From assembly GCA_000827325.1 (NCBI GenBank), contig KN832875.1, forward strand, positions 434,001-498,000: a DNA stretch of 64,000 nucleotides. The letters are read 5' to 3'. Positions 11,892 to 22,150 of the stretch are shown one piece after another (positions within the stretch are counted from its first letter, which is position 1; each line of letters begins with the position of its first letter). Origin of the DNA: Oidiodendron maius Zn. Lineage: Eukaryota > Ascomycota > Leotiomycetes > Myxotrichaceae. The position numbers were made by a program, and so were the translations under genes. Under the pieces are notes generated by a model. That model ran no database searches. It was not told where the DNA came from and saw only the letters and a list, made by a program, of their open reading frames with translations.

Positions 11892-13459
11892 TTACTCGCC
11901 TAAGCAAGCACAAAGTAGCCTCTCGTAATCACCACTCGTCTCGCCGCGAATTCTAGACGTAAGACTCCGGTGGAAATGATGTTGGTAGGCACCCTTGACC
12001 TGCTCCATATGATTGCGATCCCAGTGGACTCTCACCACCCTGTTAACTAGTAGATGATCCTTCGTTCCGGCACCCTCCATTGCATCTTCGAGGAGGAGCG
12101 CATCACGCATGGCCCTATCTGTTCCTGTGCGCAACTGGTGTAAGAGGGCGTCTTCCATGTGCCCTGAAAATTCCTGTACGGTAGAGCGTTAACAGTCTGT
12201 GCGGGTACATTTAGAAAATAAGATACAAACCTTTCGAATAACGGATTCCAGATCTTTTGTGAATTTCTGTCTATACGTATACGCAATGGCCCCGATCTGT
12301 GCATTGCTCCTCTGGCTCAGGATGCTGCAGACCAGTAGCTCGTCCGTGCCTACCTTTCCTTCAGTTGCCTTGTAGAGTTCCAGGACATCTTGGTCAATTT
12401 GTTGCGGGACGACCGGCGCAGACTCCTCTGCCCTGGTGGCTGCCAACACCATCATGAAATGCCGCTCCGTCTTCATTGACAAGTCATTCTTAACAGCTGA
12501 TTCTAGGGACTGGTGATAAGTCTTGCGATATAGGTCTTTAATCACGTTGAGATCGGCATTGGAACGTCCGAGTAAGATATCGCTGAGCACTTTCTCCTTG
12601 GTGCCAGGTCCGTTCATAGCGCCATGCAGCAAGACGACATCTTGCATCAGCGGCCCGCGGATGATAGCACATAGGCCATCCTCAAACCAGCCACTAACTT
12701 CTGACTTCACGTCGTTCAAGAGATCTCGACTGAAGCGGGACTTGTACGCCTGGCGTATCATGTTAATTTGAAGAGGGTCTTTGGTTGCAAGGTGCCTGAT
12801 GAGAGCCTTCTCATCAGTTCCAATGCCTCTCATCGCTTTCCGCAGCGCCTCCGCATCAGGGGCGCCATCCCACGCAATATTTTGTGGAGGCCCATAGCCT
12901 AATGTTGGCGGCGCCGGTGGGTAGTTCTGTGCTGGTGGTGCATTGTAGGGTTGCTGGTTGTAGCCGCCTTGCTGCGGGGGATACTGTCCTGGAGTGGGTG
13001 CACCATAGCCCTGCGGGGGAGGTGCCCCATACAGCGGCTGCTGCTGAGGAGGATAGCCTTGCTGCGGTGGGTAGCCTTGCTGAGGAGGGTAGCCTTGCTG
13101 GGGAGGATAGTTTTGCTGAGGAGGATACTGCGGCTGTTGTTGCGGCGCGCCATATGACTGCTGCCCTGTGGGGTACTGCTGTGGAGGTGCCCCATATCCT
13201 CCTCCATATGGCTGCTGGCCAGCAGGAGGAGCGCCGTAGGCAGGTTGTTGGGGAGGGTACCGGTTCGGGGGAGCGCCGTATGCTGGCTGTTGAGGAGGGT
13301 AGCCTCCTGCTGGAGGGGGATACTGTTGCTGGCCGTAGGGCGGTTGAGGGGAATCTGGAGTTTGTTAGCTTGGCGCATTCCAGTATGCTCCAATTTCAAC
13401 TCACTTCCCGGCGGGGCGCCGTACTGGTTGTAGCCTTGATTGGGTGGTTGGTATGACAT
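11892..13459 (-). CDS. Annexin with Pro/Gln/Tyr-rich repeat tail
   Basis: Three exons on the minus strand, 13459-13405, 13354-12231 and 12173-11892, 486 residues. The first 175 residues are Pro/Gln/Gly/Tyr-rich with YGAPP and YPPQQG repeats and are probably disordered. Four annexin repeats follow, with the calcium-loop GxGT elements seen as [24 protein letters not shown] and MEGAGTKD. The 12174-12230 intron restores [12 protein letters not shown] inside repeat three. Annexins bind acidic phospholipids in a calcium-dependent way, and long N-terminal tails modulate this. Fungal homologues such as the anxC3 type have similar architecture and little known function. All four loops keep Gly-x-Gly-Thr, so calcium binding is plausible. 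The minus-strand start was chosen by its in-frame MSYQPP beginning. Confidence 0.95.
13041..13128 (-). repeat. In-frame 18-nt repeat encoding YPPQQG/N
   Basis: About five tandem copies with an 18-nt period inside the annexin N-terminal exon, each coding a six-residue unit of the YPPQQG type. Copies differ mainly at synonymous positions, so they are not a very recent expansion. Confidence 0.85.
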
Positions 13460-14251
13460 TCTGGATGTGGGTGGCTGTATCTCTGCGCAATCCGATTAAT
13501 GACGATAGAGCAACGACGATGTCGGATAGCAATGGACTCTTATGCCGTCGACGTAGGTTCACGTTGGACTAGGCACAGCCTACTTGTCTTGGCAACCGGC
13601 GGGGATATCTTCAGGCAGTGTTATTTGTGGGTTCGGCGCCACGTCGAGATTCCTGTCGGCAGATAACTCTGTCTCTGGACTTCAGGTACCTCTCGTCTGA
13701 GGAATTCCTCGAGATGGCTTCTATGACACAGGGTCATGAATCGTCTTCATCGCATTGCAGATCTCCTCAGCTGGTCGTAGGGCTGAAATATACTGAGGGG
13801 TCACGGCCCGAGAGGAGTCAACGTCTGTGCACAGTATTGATCTCGTCCTACCACTTTTAATCCCGCCATTCCCTTCCAACAACCCAATCACTTTATCCCG
13901 GCTTCTCTTCTGTTGAACTCCACAGACTAGCAGGAATATCAATCAGTTGCTTTATTCAAGTGAATCATTTTTGAGGTGGGGGCGCTTTCCTCGTGGATAA
14001 TCTTGGCATCTGTCATTGTACCGGCAATAGATGCAGCGTCTCCATTTGCCATTTGACTGCGTGCCCGCACCCTCGAAAAGGATTTCCCGCTTCGCATTGC
14101 TATTGGAATTGCAGAATGCCTTGAGCAGAGGAGAATAGAGATGGTTCCTGCTCTTGTCCATAACTGACGTTTTCTATGATTGAAGCTCTACAGCATCTCA
14201 TGGTAAACCAATCTTCACTCCCACATACCGACGCCAACGCATCCCTAGGCA
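13460..14251. other. Divergent intergenic region
   Basis: Upstream region for the annexin gene (minus) and the nucleotidyltransferase-fold gene (plus). A 69-codon minus-strand ORF at 13952-14161 starts with ATG and contains a Cys cluster (RRCIYCRYNDRC), but it lacks a recognisable family and lies in the promoter of the plus-strand gene. I leave it as an unproven small ORF. Confidence 0.4.
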
Positions 14252-15580
14252 ATGGGCGGTCAAGCTTTCGCTAAGTCCGATCCGCCCATTCCTACTCCTC
14301 GCATGCCTCCTGAGGTCTACGCTCAAGTTCTGACCCAAACCCATGCGGTACTACGAACATATTTCGGTCACGTGGACTCCGCGGTAGAAGCTCCTGGAAA
14401 GGAAACCTACGGCGATGTTGACATCCTCGTTTATGGGCCCTTCAATCCTACGTGGGCCGATTTAGAAAAGGGTTCAACTACGGTTGCAGAGACGCTGGCC
14501 AAAGCTCTGGGGGCAAAGAAGTACCTGAGCCAGAAAGGGAATCCTACGGTTAATTTTGCAATTCCCTGGCCAGGGCAGGACATAGAAGATATGACTAAAG
14601 AGGATAAGTGCATTCAGCTGGATGTCCATACCTGTTTCAGCCTGGTCTCATTTAAATGGGAGCTTTTTCATGCTGCACATGGCGACCTCTGGAATATCAT
14701 CGGGTCAACAATCAGGCCATTCGGGCTTACAGTCAACGATCAAGGGATGTATCTTCGGATCCCAGAAATTGAGTTGTATGACCGGAAAAAAAGCATGATA
14801 TTTCTGACGGCTAACCCGAGCGAAGTTTTGGAGTTTCTTGGCCTAGAGGAGGAGAGATGGTGGCGACAATTCAGAAGCAAGGAGCATATGTTTGAATACG
14901 CCACTGGGTGTCGCATGTTCCGCGTGAAGGAGGCCGATGATCCAAATGAGGCTGAGGAGGATATGACGGGCGAAGCTGCGGCCGCAATAACGCACAATAT
15001 TGATGGTCAGGAAGGTGGCGAGAAGGGAAAGAAGAAGCTGAAGCACAACGATCGACAGCGGATGGCCAAGCGCCCTATTTTTAAGGAATGGATAGATGAG
15101 TTCATCCCTCGCTGCCGAGAGCGTGGCAATTTCAGAAAGCCGAGAGCGTCGAGGGAGCAAATTCAGCAAGAAGCCATCACCCGGTTTGGCGTCCAGGAGA
15201 AATTTGAGACGAGGCTGAAAGAGTGGAACTTAGTAAAGCATCAAGATCACCTTTGGCGTGTGGTGATCAAAGGCTCTATTCCTTTGGACGGCATTGACCC
15301 CGCCCTTCGGGCGGCAGCAACTCGGACTTTGAAGTCGACGATAATGGAGGGGGTTGAGTTTGAGGGCGTGATTCCCAAGGCAGCTACTAAAGACGAGGAT
15401 GGCTTCTATGATATAGACGAAGTTAGACGGTTTGTGATGGGAAATTGGGAGGCAGCTGGCCGAATTGGCCTAGCCAGGCAGGACGCAAAGGCACGGGAGG
15501 CGATGAAGGTGAAGGCAGAGAAAAGGGAGAAAGAGGAAAGCGATGCCCGGGAGAGGAAGCGCAAAGAGGTGCCTGCTTAA
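14252..15580 (+). CDS. Nucleotidyltransferase-fold protein, function unknown
   Basis: A single exon of 442 residues. The segment GKETYGDVDILV (residues 49-60) resembles strand 2 of the DNA polymerase beta-like nucleotidyltransferase fold, with acidic residues D55 and D57. A third candidate acid is D124 in CIQLDV. These would form the metal-binding triad. The usual GS motif upstream is not clear (APGK instead). The middle is globular, with a WWRQFRSKEHMFEYATGCRMFR block. Residues about 250-275 and the last 40 are highly charged and probably helical or disordered (EKREKEESDARERKRK). Widespread uncharacterised ascomycete proteins look like this. The substrate (tRNA, RNA or small molecule) cannot be told. 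Activity is inferred from the fold only. Confidence 0.75.
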   Translation: MGGQAFAKSDPPIPTPRMPPEVYAQVLTQTHAVLRTYFGHVDSAVEAPGKETYGDVDILVYGPFNPTWADLEKGSTTVAETLAKALGAKKYLSQKGNPTVNFAIPWPGQDIEDMTKEDKCIQLDVHTCFSLVSFKWELFHAAHGDLWNIIGSTIRPFGLTVNDQGMYLRIPEIELYDRKKSMIFLTANPSEVLEFLGLEEERWWRQFRSKEHMFEYATGCRMFRVKEADDPNEAEEDMTGEAAAAITHNIDGQEGGEKGKKKLKHNDRQRMAKRPIFKEWIDEFIPRCRERGNFRKPRASREQIQQEAITRFGVQEKFETRLKEWNLVKHQDHLWRVVIKGSIPLDGIDPALRAAATRTLKSTIMEGVEFEGVIPKAATKDEDGFYDIDEVRRFVMGNWEAAGRIGLARQDAKAREAMKVKAEKREKEESDARERKRKEVPA

Positions 15581-16734
15581 TATTATTAGAATTCCATCGA
15601 AACGCTTTTGCCTTATCGCCGGTACACTGGCAGCAATGGGCGATGTCCCTTCAGCATCTATTAAGCTGGTAGGGTGCCAGAGCCTACCTAATACTTGGTA
15701 TCCCCTCGTCCGGTGAGAACGGCCCAAGCTATCATGGGTAAGCGGTCCAATGATACGTCATTTGACATTTATTCATCGCATTATTGTCTGAATTAGGAAA
15801 ATTAAAGCATAATGTTATATATTTTCGTTCTGTAAATCTCAAATCAGATGGGAGTTTTTGCAGAATCCCTACTAGCGTGGCACCGGACGAGGGGACAAGG
15901 CAAGGTCACATGTGACTAAGCACAATCTTTTGCAGCTGCCTTGACCTCCAGCAGGCAGGTAGGTACCATACTTAGGTCAGATGTGGCCTGGCGCTTCTAT
16001 ATTATTCGAATCCGTTAATATATCCGGGGATCAAATTGGAAGTTGACAATGTGTCAAAACTGCCTTACGTATGCTACTCGTTGACAACGCATGAGTGATT
16101 TATGCAGGATGGCCTTTAAGTTAATATATCATAACGACAAATAATAGTATAATAATAGTAGCATGCAAAAGTCGATAGCCTAAACCATCGAAGTTAAAAG
16201 CGGCACAATGGTCATCTAAATTCTTACTCATGATTGGTCGATTACATCAACATGCATAAATGTCACTGCTAGCGCCCGATTATTTATTCACTAGCAATTT
16301 TACTATAAGTGGAAATTACCTAATAAAGGACTATTCGCGCTCCAACTAGTCCCTTTTTTCTTTTAACTTTCCTTGAAATCTATTCACATGCCCACGCCTC
16401 TTTTTGGCAGTTTCGGTTTTACGGGAGGGTTCTATCTCGGAGGATAAGTATCTTACCCTCGACAATTTGGGGGATCAAGACATAATAAACGGTTAGTCTG
16501 ACACCTTCTGCCTATTCGCTGCTTTGTGTTTTATATTGACGGTCGCTATGCGCTTAATAAATAAAGGGCTAATTAAGACGCATATAGGTTGTTTGTCTCT
16601 TCTTACACGGTCTCTTCACTTTTAGACCGCAATCCCACTCGAAACAAGAGCGGCTGCCTGCTGCCTGACTCTATCCGTGTTTCTGGGAGCAGAAAGCAAA
16701 GTCATCAATCCTCATCTTTGCTCCTTCTCTAAAG
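15581..16734. other. AT-rich intergenic region
   Basis: About 1.15 kb, notably AT-rich at 15760-15860 and 16010-16600, with no ORF resembling a gene. The last 200 bases form the promoter of the gene at 16735. Confidence 0.5.
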
Positions 16735-19347
16735 ATGCCACGCCTCGAGTCCAAAAGCGTGTCGCCTTTTATCACTTCGCGTTCCTCTTCTGGTTCCCAG
16801 GGTGTCCTCGCTAAGATATCCAATGAGATTCCCAGAAACACCAGTCTGGACCAAAACACCTACACGCCTCAGGGGACAGTGGAGATGGAAAACCCCACCC
16901 TTACGCGACAGGGTGATCTTTCTCCTGCATCTAATGGGAGCACACATTCAGTTTCTACTGCTTTGCCGAGTCCACTATCTCAAGCATCATCACGACTCAC
17001 AATTGCAAATGTGATAATTACTTCTCCCAGTCGTCCAGCCAAGAAAACGGAACTTCTTTCAGACACGCTTGCTACCGAGATATCTAGTCTCACCAAGCTC
17101 GTCGAAAGTGTATCGCCACAGGCGGCTGGCCATGTGCTGCAGAAGTGCTGGAGGAAATTCTTCCTCTTAGATGAGAGTAATGACCATCTGTACTGGGCTT
17201 TGCGAACTGGAATTCAGAATGCGCCTCGGGCTCTGATCGAGAGTCTTCTAAAGGATCAGTCTACGCTTGACGTTCTTTTGCCAGTCGCTAGAGAGAAGCA
17301 GGCCGTTGTACAAGCTGTTCTGAACAATATTGCATATGATGAACTGTTCAAGCATATATCTAACGATGTGCTCGACAGGGTCATAAGCCTACGGCTAAAG
17401 ACAATACCGGCTAAGTCGCTCATCAGGTGGCTTGCTGAGGCTGAGCGCTTGGGCTTTCAGGAGGACGATATTCTTGATGACGATGATGAATCAGCAGTAC
17501 CAAACATTTCAATACCGGAGTCGAGTGCAACGCAAGCCTCATATGTGAACGGCCAACCCTCGCTCGGCTTGTCTGCACCGAACTCTGTAGCTTCAGGCTC
17601 TGGACATATCTCCGTCAATGATTACTCCCCTAGTAAAGACGTGGAAATGGCGCACCCGCGGCCTGCAGAACAAGACCCTTCGCGGATTGCTGCGAATCCA
17701 CCCACCGAAGGACAGAATTACCATCATAGAGCCACAACACCTTCAACCGTCAATACTAGCAACAACACTCCTCTAACATGCCCCCTTTGCTACTTTGTGT
17801 TCGCACACAGGTCTTGCTACCTCTATGTAAGTTCGGCAAAATATATACTTAGGTACGATTCTAACCTATAGCAGCATCTAAACAAGAAGGTTTGCAAAAG
17901 GCTACCGCCACCAGCAGGATACGATTGGAGGTGCGACAATTGTGGCCAAGGCTTCAAGACAAGGCAAGGCATGAATTACGTAAGTGTTGAAGCTGCCCGA
18001 ACTCACCTACAATATTGATGAGGCCCTAATAACTTTTAGCACGTATATTTGAATAAGGTGTGCTTTGACGGTGATATTACTCCAGCTACGGCTCCCCCAC
18101 AACATAATCAGGTCGCCATGAATCCTCAGCAGCGAAATCTTAGCGATCGTATATTGCCACTTCCTAGGCCCTCGTTCTATGCTTCCCAACAATTGCAGCC
18201 TCAATATCGGGCCCCTCTTCCCACCCCAAGTCCCCAATCTGGTGGTCAGTCCTATCGTCATCTGTCTACCGGTGGCGTAATCTCTAAGACACCATTGCAT
18301 ACCCCCAATCACAATCGCCCAAACAGTGTGCAGACCGGTCCTCTCGCTGGTGACCAAGCGACATCTTCCTTTCGGCCACGCATGTCGCCATCAGAGCTTT
18401 CACCACTAAGGCTAGCAGAATTAAATCAAGCGCTAGCTAAACAGGAAGCTAAATACCAAGCTCAAGTGGCTGCAATTGACCCGAGCATCTCACCACAAGA
18501 GCGAGCTGCAAGGTTACAGTCTCTTAAAAATGGTCATGCAACCAAGAAAAGTCAGATACGTAAGGCATTCAATGTTACTTTGCGAATGGGCGACAAAGAT
18601 AAAGCTGCACGGAGTGCTGTAATGACCACACCGGCTGCCGGACTTAACTTTGAAGACTACAGAGCTAATCCCAACCATACGCCCAGAGTGCCGCCACCCC
18701 AGACGAGCGAATCAATTTCTGATCGGTCGTCTGCTCTTAGCCTACACCCGTCTAGCTTCTCGCCGATTAATAGTATGAGGACAAACGAACAAAATCGACA
18801 TGGTTCGCAGCCAATATCCCAGCGATCATCCACCTTAAGCAGCCCTGTGAGCCGTTCAGTTCAGGCAACAAGTTATGAAGTTCACCCTCGTCGACGAGAC
18901 ATTCCACCTTCACCAGTTGAGAAATATCCTCCACAGGCGCATAAACGCCAGCGAATAGACAGCGGCGTGTCGCCAACTTACACCAATCCAACTCTACCGA
19001 ATCCAGCTCAAGCTCAAAGCCAAACCTTCACAGCTGGACCAGGAGATAAAGCACGCCCCCAAGATTCTGCTTCTAGAGAAGTCTATAACGACGAGACGAT
19101 TCAAAGTTCATCAGGTACGGGACCCACCAATAGTCGTACACGTTTTTCTGGAGCAAGTACGACGGATAATAATAATAACAACAACAATAATAATAATGAG
19201 CCGATTGAGGTTCTTTCTAGCAGTGAGAGTAGTGGGGGTGGGAATATCGTGCCACACGGGCAGCCCGGGCCTATGCCCAGAGTGGCAGGTCGTGCTGATG
19301 AAGGATCAGCTCGGGGCGTTTTTACTGCCAAGAGAGGCAAGCACTAA
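16735..19347 (+). CDS. Large protein with two C2HC zinc fingers
   Basis: Three exons, 16735-17826, 17872-17979 and 18040-19347, 835 residues. Both introns are GTAAGT-type and phase 0, and both interrupt zinc fingers, so joining is confirmed by the ligands: C349-x2-C352-x13-H366-x5-C372 and C385-x2-C388-x12-H401-x6-C408. A helical region at about 105-245 (KLVESVSPQAAGHVLQKCWRKFF) precedes them and is probably a folded domain of unknown type. The C-terminal half is Ser/Pro/Gln-rich, with a short charged helix (ALAKQEAKYQAQ), a likely basic signal (AHKRQRIDSG) and a run of ten Asn. It is probably nuclear, possibly a DNA- or RNA-binding regulator. I recognise it only as a fungal C2H2-like zinc-finger protein. 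Confidence 0.8.
19168..19197 (+). repeat. Asparagine codon run (AAT/AAC)10
   Basis: Ten consecutive Asn codons in mixed AAT and AAC order inside the C2HC zinc-finger gene. It is a candidate length-variable microsatellite. Confidence 0.95.
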
Positions 19348-19884
19348 TTTCAATCCTCTTTGAGTCTTATTCTGCGATGTACTATCTCAGGCGCGAGAAG
19401 TGCATCAATTTTGCTTCACCATTGCTTGGCGTTGTTTTAGGGATGGATCTACCAAGGCATTCATCGGGTAGCTCAAGAAAACGGGCTTGTTATTCTAGGG
19501 AGATATGGCGCTTCATGGATAAGGCTGATAGGAGAAGTAAATAAATGCACTGGCGATGAGCATTATCATTACTGAGAATTTCCATATCTATCTTTTCTAA
19601 ACATGAACGAAATTCTTAGTGGACTTGGTAAAGAAAAGCTTTGATTTGAAGTACATATTTCTCTGCAAAAAAAAGTCTCTTGCTTAGCTCCCGAGTAAAG
19701 TATGATACTCTTTTTCAATTTTATGCATTTACCATCTTATCTACTCATACAAACCCTATATCTTTACAAAGATTCATGTAATGAAAATTCGTCTTCATGA
19801 TCTCTGGTCAGATCAACTGATCGGAACAAACTCTAGTAACGCCACCATAAAACTTACCTCTCCAGGAGAGCACAATACCAAGAA
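19348..19884. other. Intergenic between convergent genes
   Basis: AT-rich 3' flank with A-runs near 19665. No gene is supported. Confidence 0.5.
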
Positions 19885-20439
19885 TTAATTTTTGTATAGG
19901 CCCTCTATATGTGCACGTCTTAGTCCCGCGATAACCAAGCGAACCCTCCACTCCTCAAGCCCGCATCCGTTCTGATGCGCCATGCTCCTAAGATGGATCC
20001 TCCGGTCAGTTTCCCACTTGTTCATCTTGCCCTTTCCCTTCTCCCTGCCTTTCTCTGTTGGAGAACTGCCCTGGGCATACCCGCACCCTAGGCCCTCCGC
20101 CTCTCCAAGACATGTCGGGCGTTCGTGGAGGTGACGGCAGCCTTTTGAGCCTGGGCATGTGCTGAAACCGGTTGGGCTGTTGAACCGTGGGCAGAGCTTC
20201 TTCATCTGGCAAGCGGTATTGGGGCATTCCATGCTGGTGAGAGAGAAGGGACAAATGGCGCGGAAGAGAGGAGGGATTGACTCGATTATTGCTTGGAGGA
20301 TGGACGGGGATGCAGGGGCTGGCACGCTGAAAATGGGGATATGTTGTGATGGGGCAACGGGAGTGGTTGGGGCAGTTATTAGCGACTGAGAGTAGGGAGA
20401 GCGTGATAATTGAAGGGGCGTGGGTATGAATGCAGACAT
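19885..20439 (-). CDS. Small Cys-rich hypothetical protein
   Basis: One coding exon of 184 residues on the minus strand. After a Ser/Pro/Ile-rich 65-residue beginning there is a Cys/His cluster: CPNTACQMKKLCPRFN, CPGSKGCRHLHERPTC and GLGCGY, suggesting one or two CCCH-like zinc sites, perhaps nucleic-acid binding. The C-terminus is basic. Just upstream of the ATG, minus-strand sequence has a good acceptor (AATCCCAG directly before ATG) and a GTACGT donor about 60 bases earlier, so an intron in the 5' untranslated region is likely. No family is recognised, and the clustered cysteines are the main reason to believe it is coding. Confidence 0.5.
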   Translation of the reverse strand: MSAFIPTPLQLSRSPYSQSLITAPTTPVAPSQHIPIFSVPAPASPSILQAIIESIPPLFRAICPFSLTSMECPNTACQMKKLCPRFNSPTGFSTCPGSKGCRHLHERPTCLGEAEGLGCGYAQGSSPTEKGREKGKGKMNKWETDRRIHLRSMAHQNGCGLEEWRVRLVIAGLRRAHIEGLYKN

Positions 20440-20574
20440 CTGGGATTCCTATTTGGTAGTGAGTGCCTTGTGCCTCACTTGCCGGAACCCACGTACCTGA
20501 CCCAGGACCCTCGTAGGGTGTATATCTGCGGATGGGATGAACGTTTGCTAGAAATATTATTACCATCTACTTTA

Positions 20575-21423
20575 TTAGCAACGTGGATAACTAACAGCAT
20601 TGGGATCCAGCCTTATATCCTCCCAGTTTGGTTCCTGCTGCGATCTAGGCTCCATATCCACGGCTGCTATGGATATGGCAGGATGGCTCGAAGGTGTCTG
20701 AGCGCCATCCCCACCTGCAGTTAGCCGTCGAATAAACTGCCAGAGAATGTGTTGTTTCGCTTTTCCAATGGTATGAAGCTTTTCGTAGTCGTGTATTGTC
20801 TTCTTAAGATTATTGGTCTCGTGCTCCAATTGCTCAGTCATGAACGCCACCTTGTTTTTCAGCTCAAAGTTGTCTTTAATAAGAGAGTGGATGTAAGTAA
20901 AAGTTGATTGCGAATCTTCATTTACTGCCCTCTGGAGACTATTCGCGTCAAAGATCTGAGAAGGACTGTAGCAGATCTTGCTGTCAGATGTATTTTTGGA
21001 TTCCCTCCAAAATTGTCTGGCTGACGGCATGGAAAGGTTAGATTTGGAGGTTCTGTTCTTAGATTGTGTAATTGAAGAGTCCAATAGAAGGAAGCTTTTA
21101 ACGCAATTGCTCTCAGAGTGCCTTTGACTAGCGTTCGGGTTGAGAAGCTCAGAGTAGGTTGGCCGGGGCTGTGGAGCTAGGCGACTCTCTTTACTTAGAG
21201 GTGTGGTCTTTTCGATTGATCGTTTAGGAGTACGAAATTCTGCCGGCAGAGTCTTGTGTGGTACGGATATGGAAGAAGACGACTTTAGAGAGCCGGTAGT
21301 GGGAAGCTCTGGCCAAGCCTCCCGTCCTAGATTGCCTTCTGGCCGCGGTTGTGCTATTTGACTTGAGGCACTCGATGAAACTGCCATAGGCCTCCATGCA
21401 GGAAATTTGGGCTTCCAATTCAT
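20575..21423 (-). CDS. Hypothetical coiled-coil protein
   Basis: A minus-strand ORF of 282 residues from an ATG at 21423. The first 150 residues are Ser/Pro-rich. A coiled-coil segment at about 185-235 (LKNKVAFMTEQLEHE, NNLKKTIHDYEKL) is followed by a Pro/Ser tail. An upstream exon is likely: 21582-21481 encodes 34 protein-like residues beginning MEVCALCKSL and ends at a GTACGC donor. The best acceptor (TTTCTTAG at about 21426) would create a stop, while the weaker AAG ending at 21412 keeps the frame, giving ...RSYQPKFPAW. The true 5' structure is therefore unresolved. No family is recognised; the coiled coil suggests a structural or cytoskeleton-linked role, which is speculation. Confidence 0.55.
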   Translation of the reverse strand: MNWKPKFPAWRPMAVSSSASSQIAQPRPEGNLGREAWPELPTTGSLKSSSSISVPHKTLPAEFRTPKRSIEKTTPLSKESRLAPQPRPTYSELLNPNASQRHSESNCVKSFLLLDSSITQSKNRTSKSNLSMPSARQFWRESKNTSDSKICYSPSQIFDANSLQRAVNEDSQSTFTYIHSLIKDNFELKNKVAFMTEQLEHETNNLKKTIHDYEKLHTIGKAKQHILWQFIRRLTAGGDGAQTPSSHPAISIAAVDMEPRSQQEPNWEDIRLDPNAVSYPRC

Positions 21424-22150
21424 TGCTAAGAAATCATGTTAGCGTGGCGGTTTATAATTTGTTGAATATTTAGAGCGTACTTGGTAGCTTCTGTAGCCAA
21501 CCTCACTTATCAAGTTCCTCAAAATCTGGTGGTTCTGAACACAGAATATACGCAGTGACTTGCATAAAGCGCAAACTTCCATAGATATGAGGTAGGTTTG
21601 CATATGGACCGATGAAATGACGCGTTTGCTTGTGGAGAGAAACAGGTAAACGCGTGTTTGGACCGTTAACAATTCAAAAGACTGACTACTGTCTGCACTA
21701 GTCCACTTGGTTTACGATGCAAGCCAGTGAATATTGATCCCTCTGCCAAAGGAGATAATAAATTTCTACTTTTTTTCATAGCATAATTCACAGTGTTGTA
21801 AGTGACCCTCAATATAAAACAGACACCGTTCCATCAAGGTCGATCTCTGGTTAGTTATGTTATATGAGTGCTCACGATGGCCAACTTTGCAGGTCGAAAG
21901 ATCCAGCCATATCATAATCCAGGCACAGGCAAACTTGATGCGAGTACGCTTTCTTCAAGACTAGTGTAACTAAAAATTTATTCAGCCAACTCAAATTTTG
22001 AGTGATAATATTCTAACTCCAAATTGACAAAATATAATGTGCCTCTATCACTTGCTATATGCAGTGAGGGTGCAATGAAATTCATAATCTCGCCTTGCAC
22101 AGTGGGGTATGAGTGCAGGCAGTAAGCTCCTATATCCAACAATTGGCTTG
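21424..22150. other. Intergenic, with a candidate upstream exon at 21481-21582
   Basis: On the minus strand it holds the possible first exon of the coiled-coil gene (21582-21481). The remainder to 22150 is AT-rich 3' flank of the HAD hydrolase gene, and nothing else was seen. Confidence 0.4.

Noticed and set aside
12884-13456. 190-codon plus-strand ORF opposite the annexin N-terminus
   Set aside because: It is the antisense reading of the repetitive annexin exon; its composition simply mirrors the YPPQQG repeats and it has no domain.
13952-14161. Small Cys-containing minus-strand ORF in the divergent promoter
   Set aside because: Starts with ATG and has a CxxC motif, but is short, unsupported by homology and sits in the promoter of the gene at 14252; not called as a gene.
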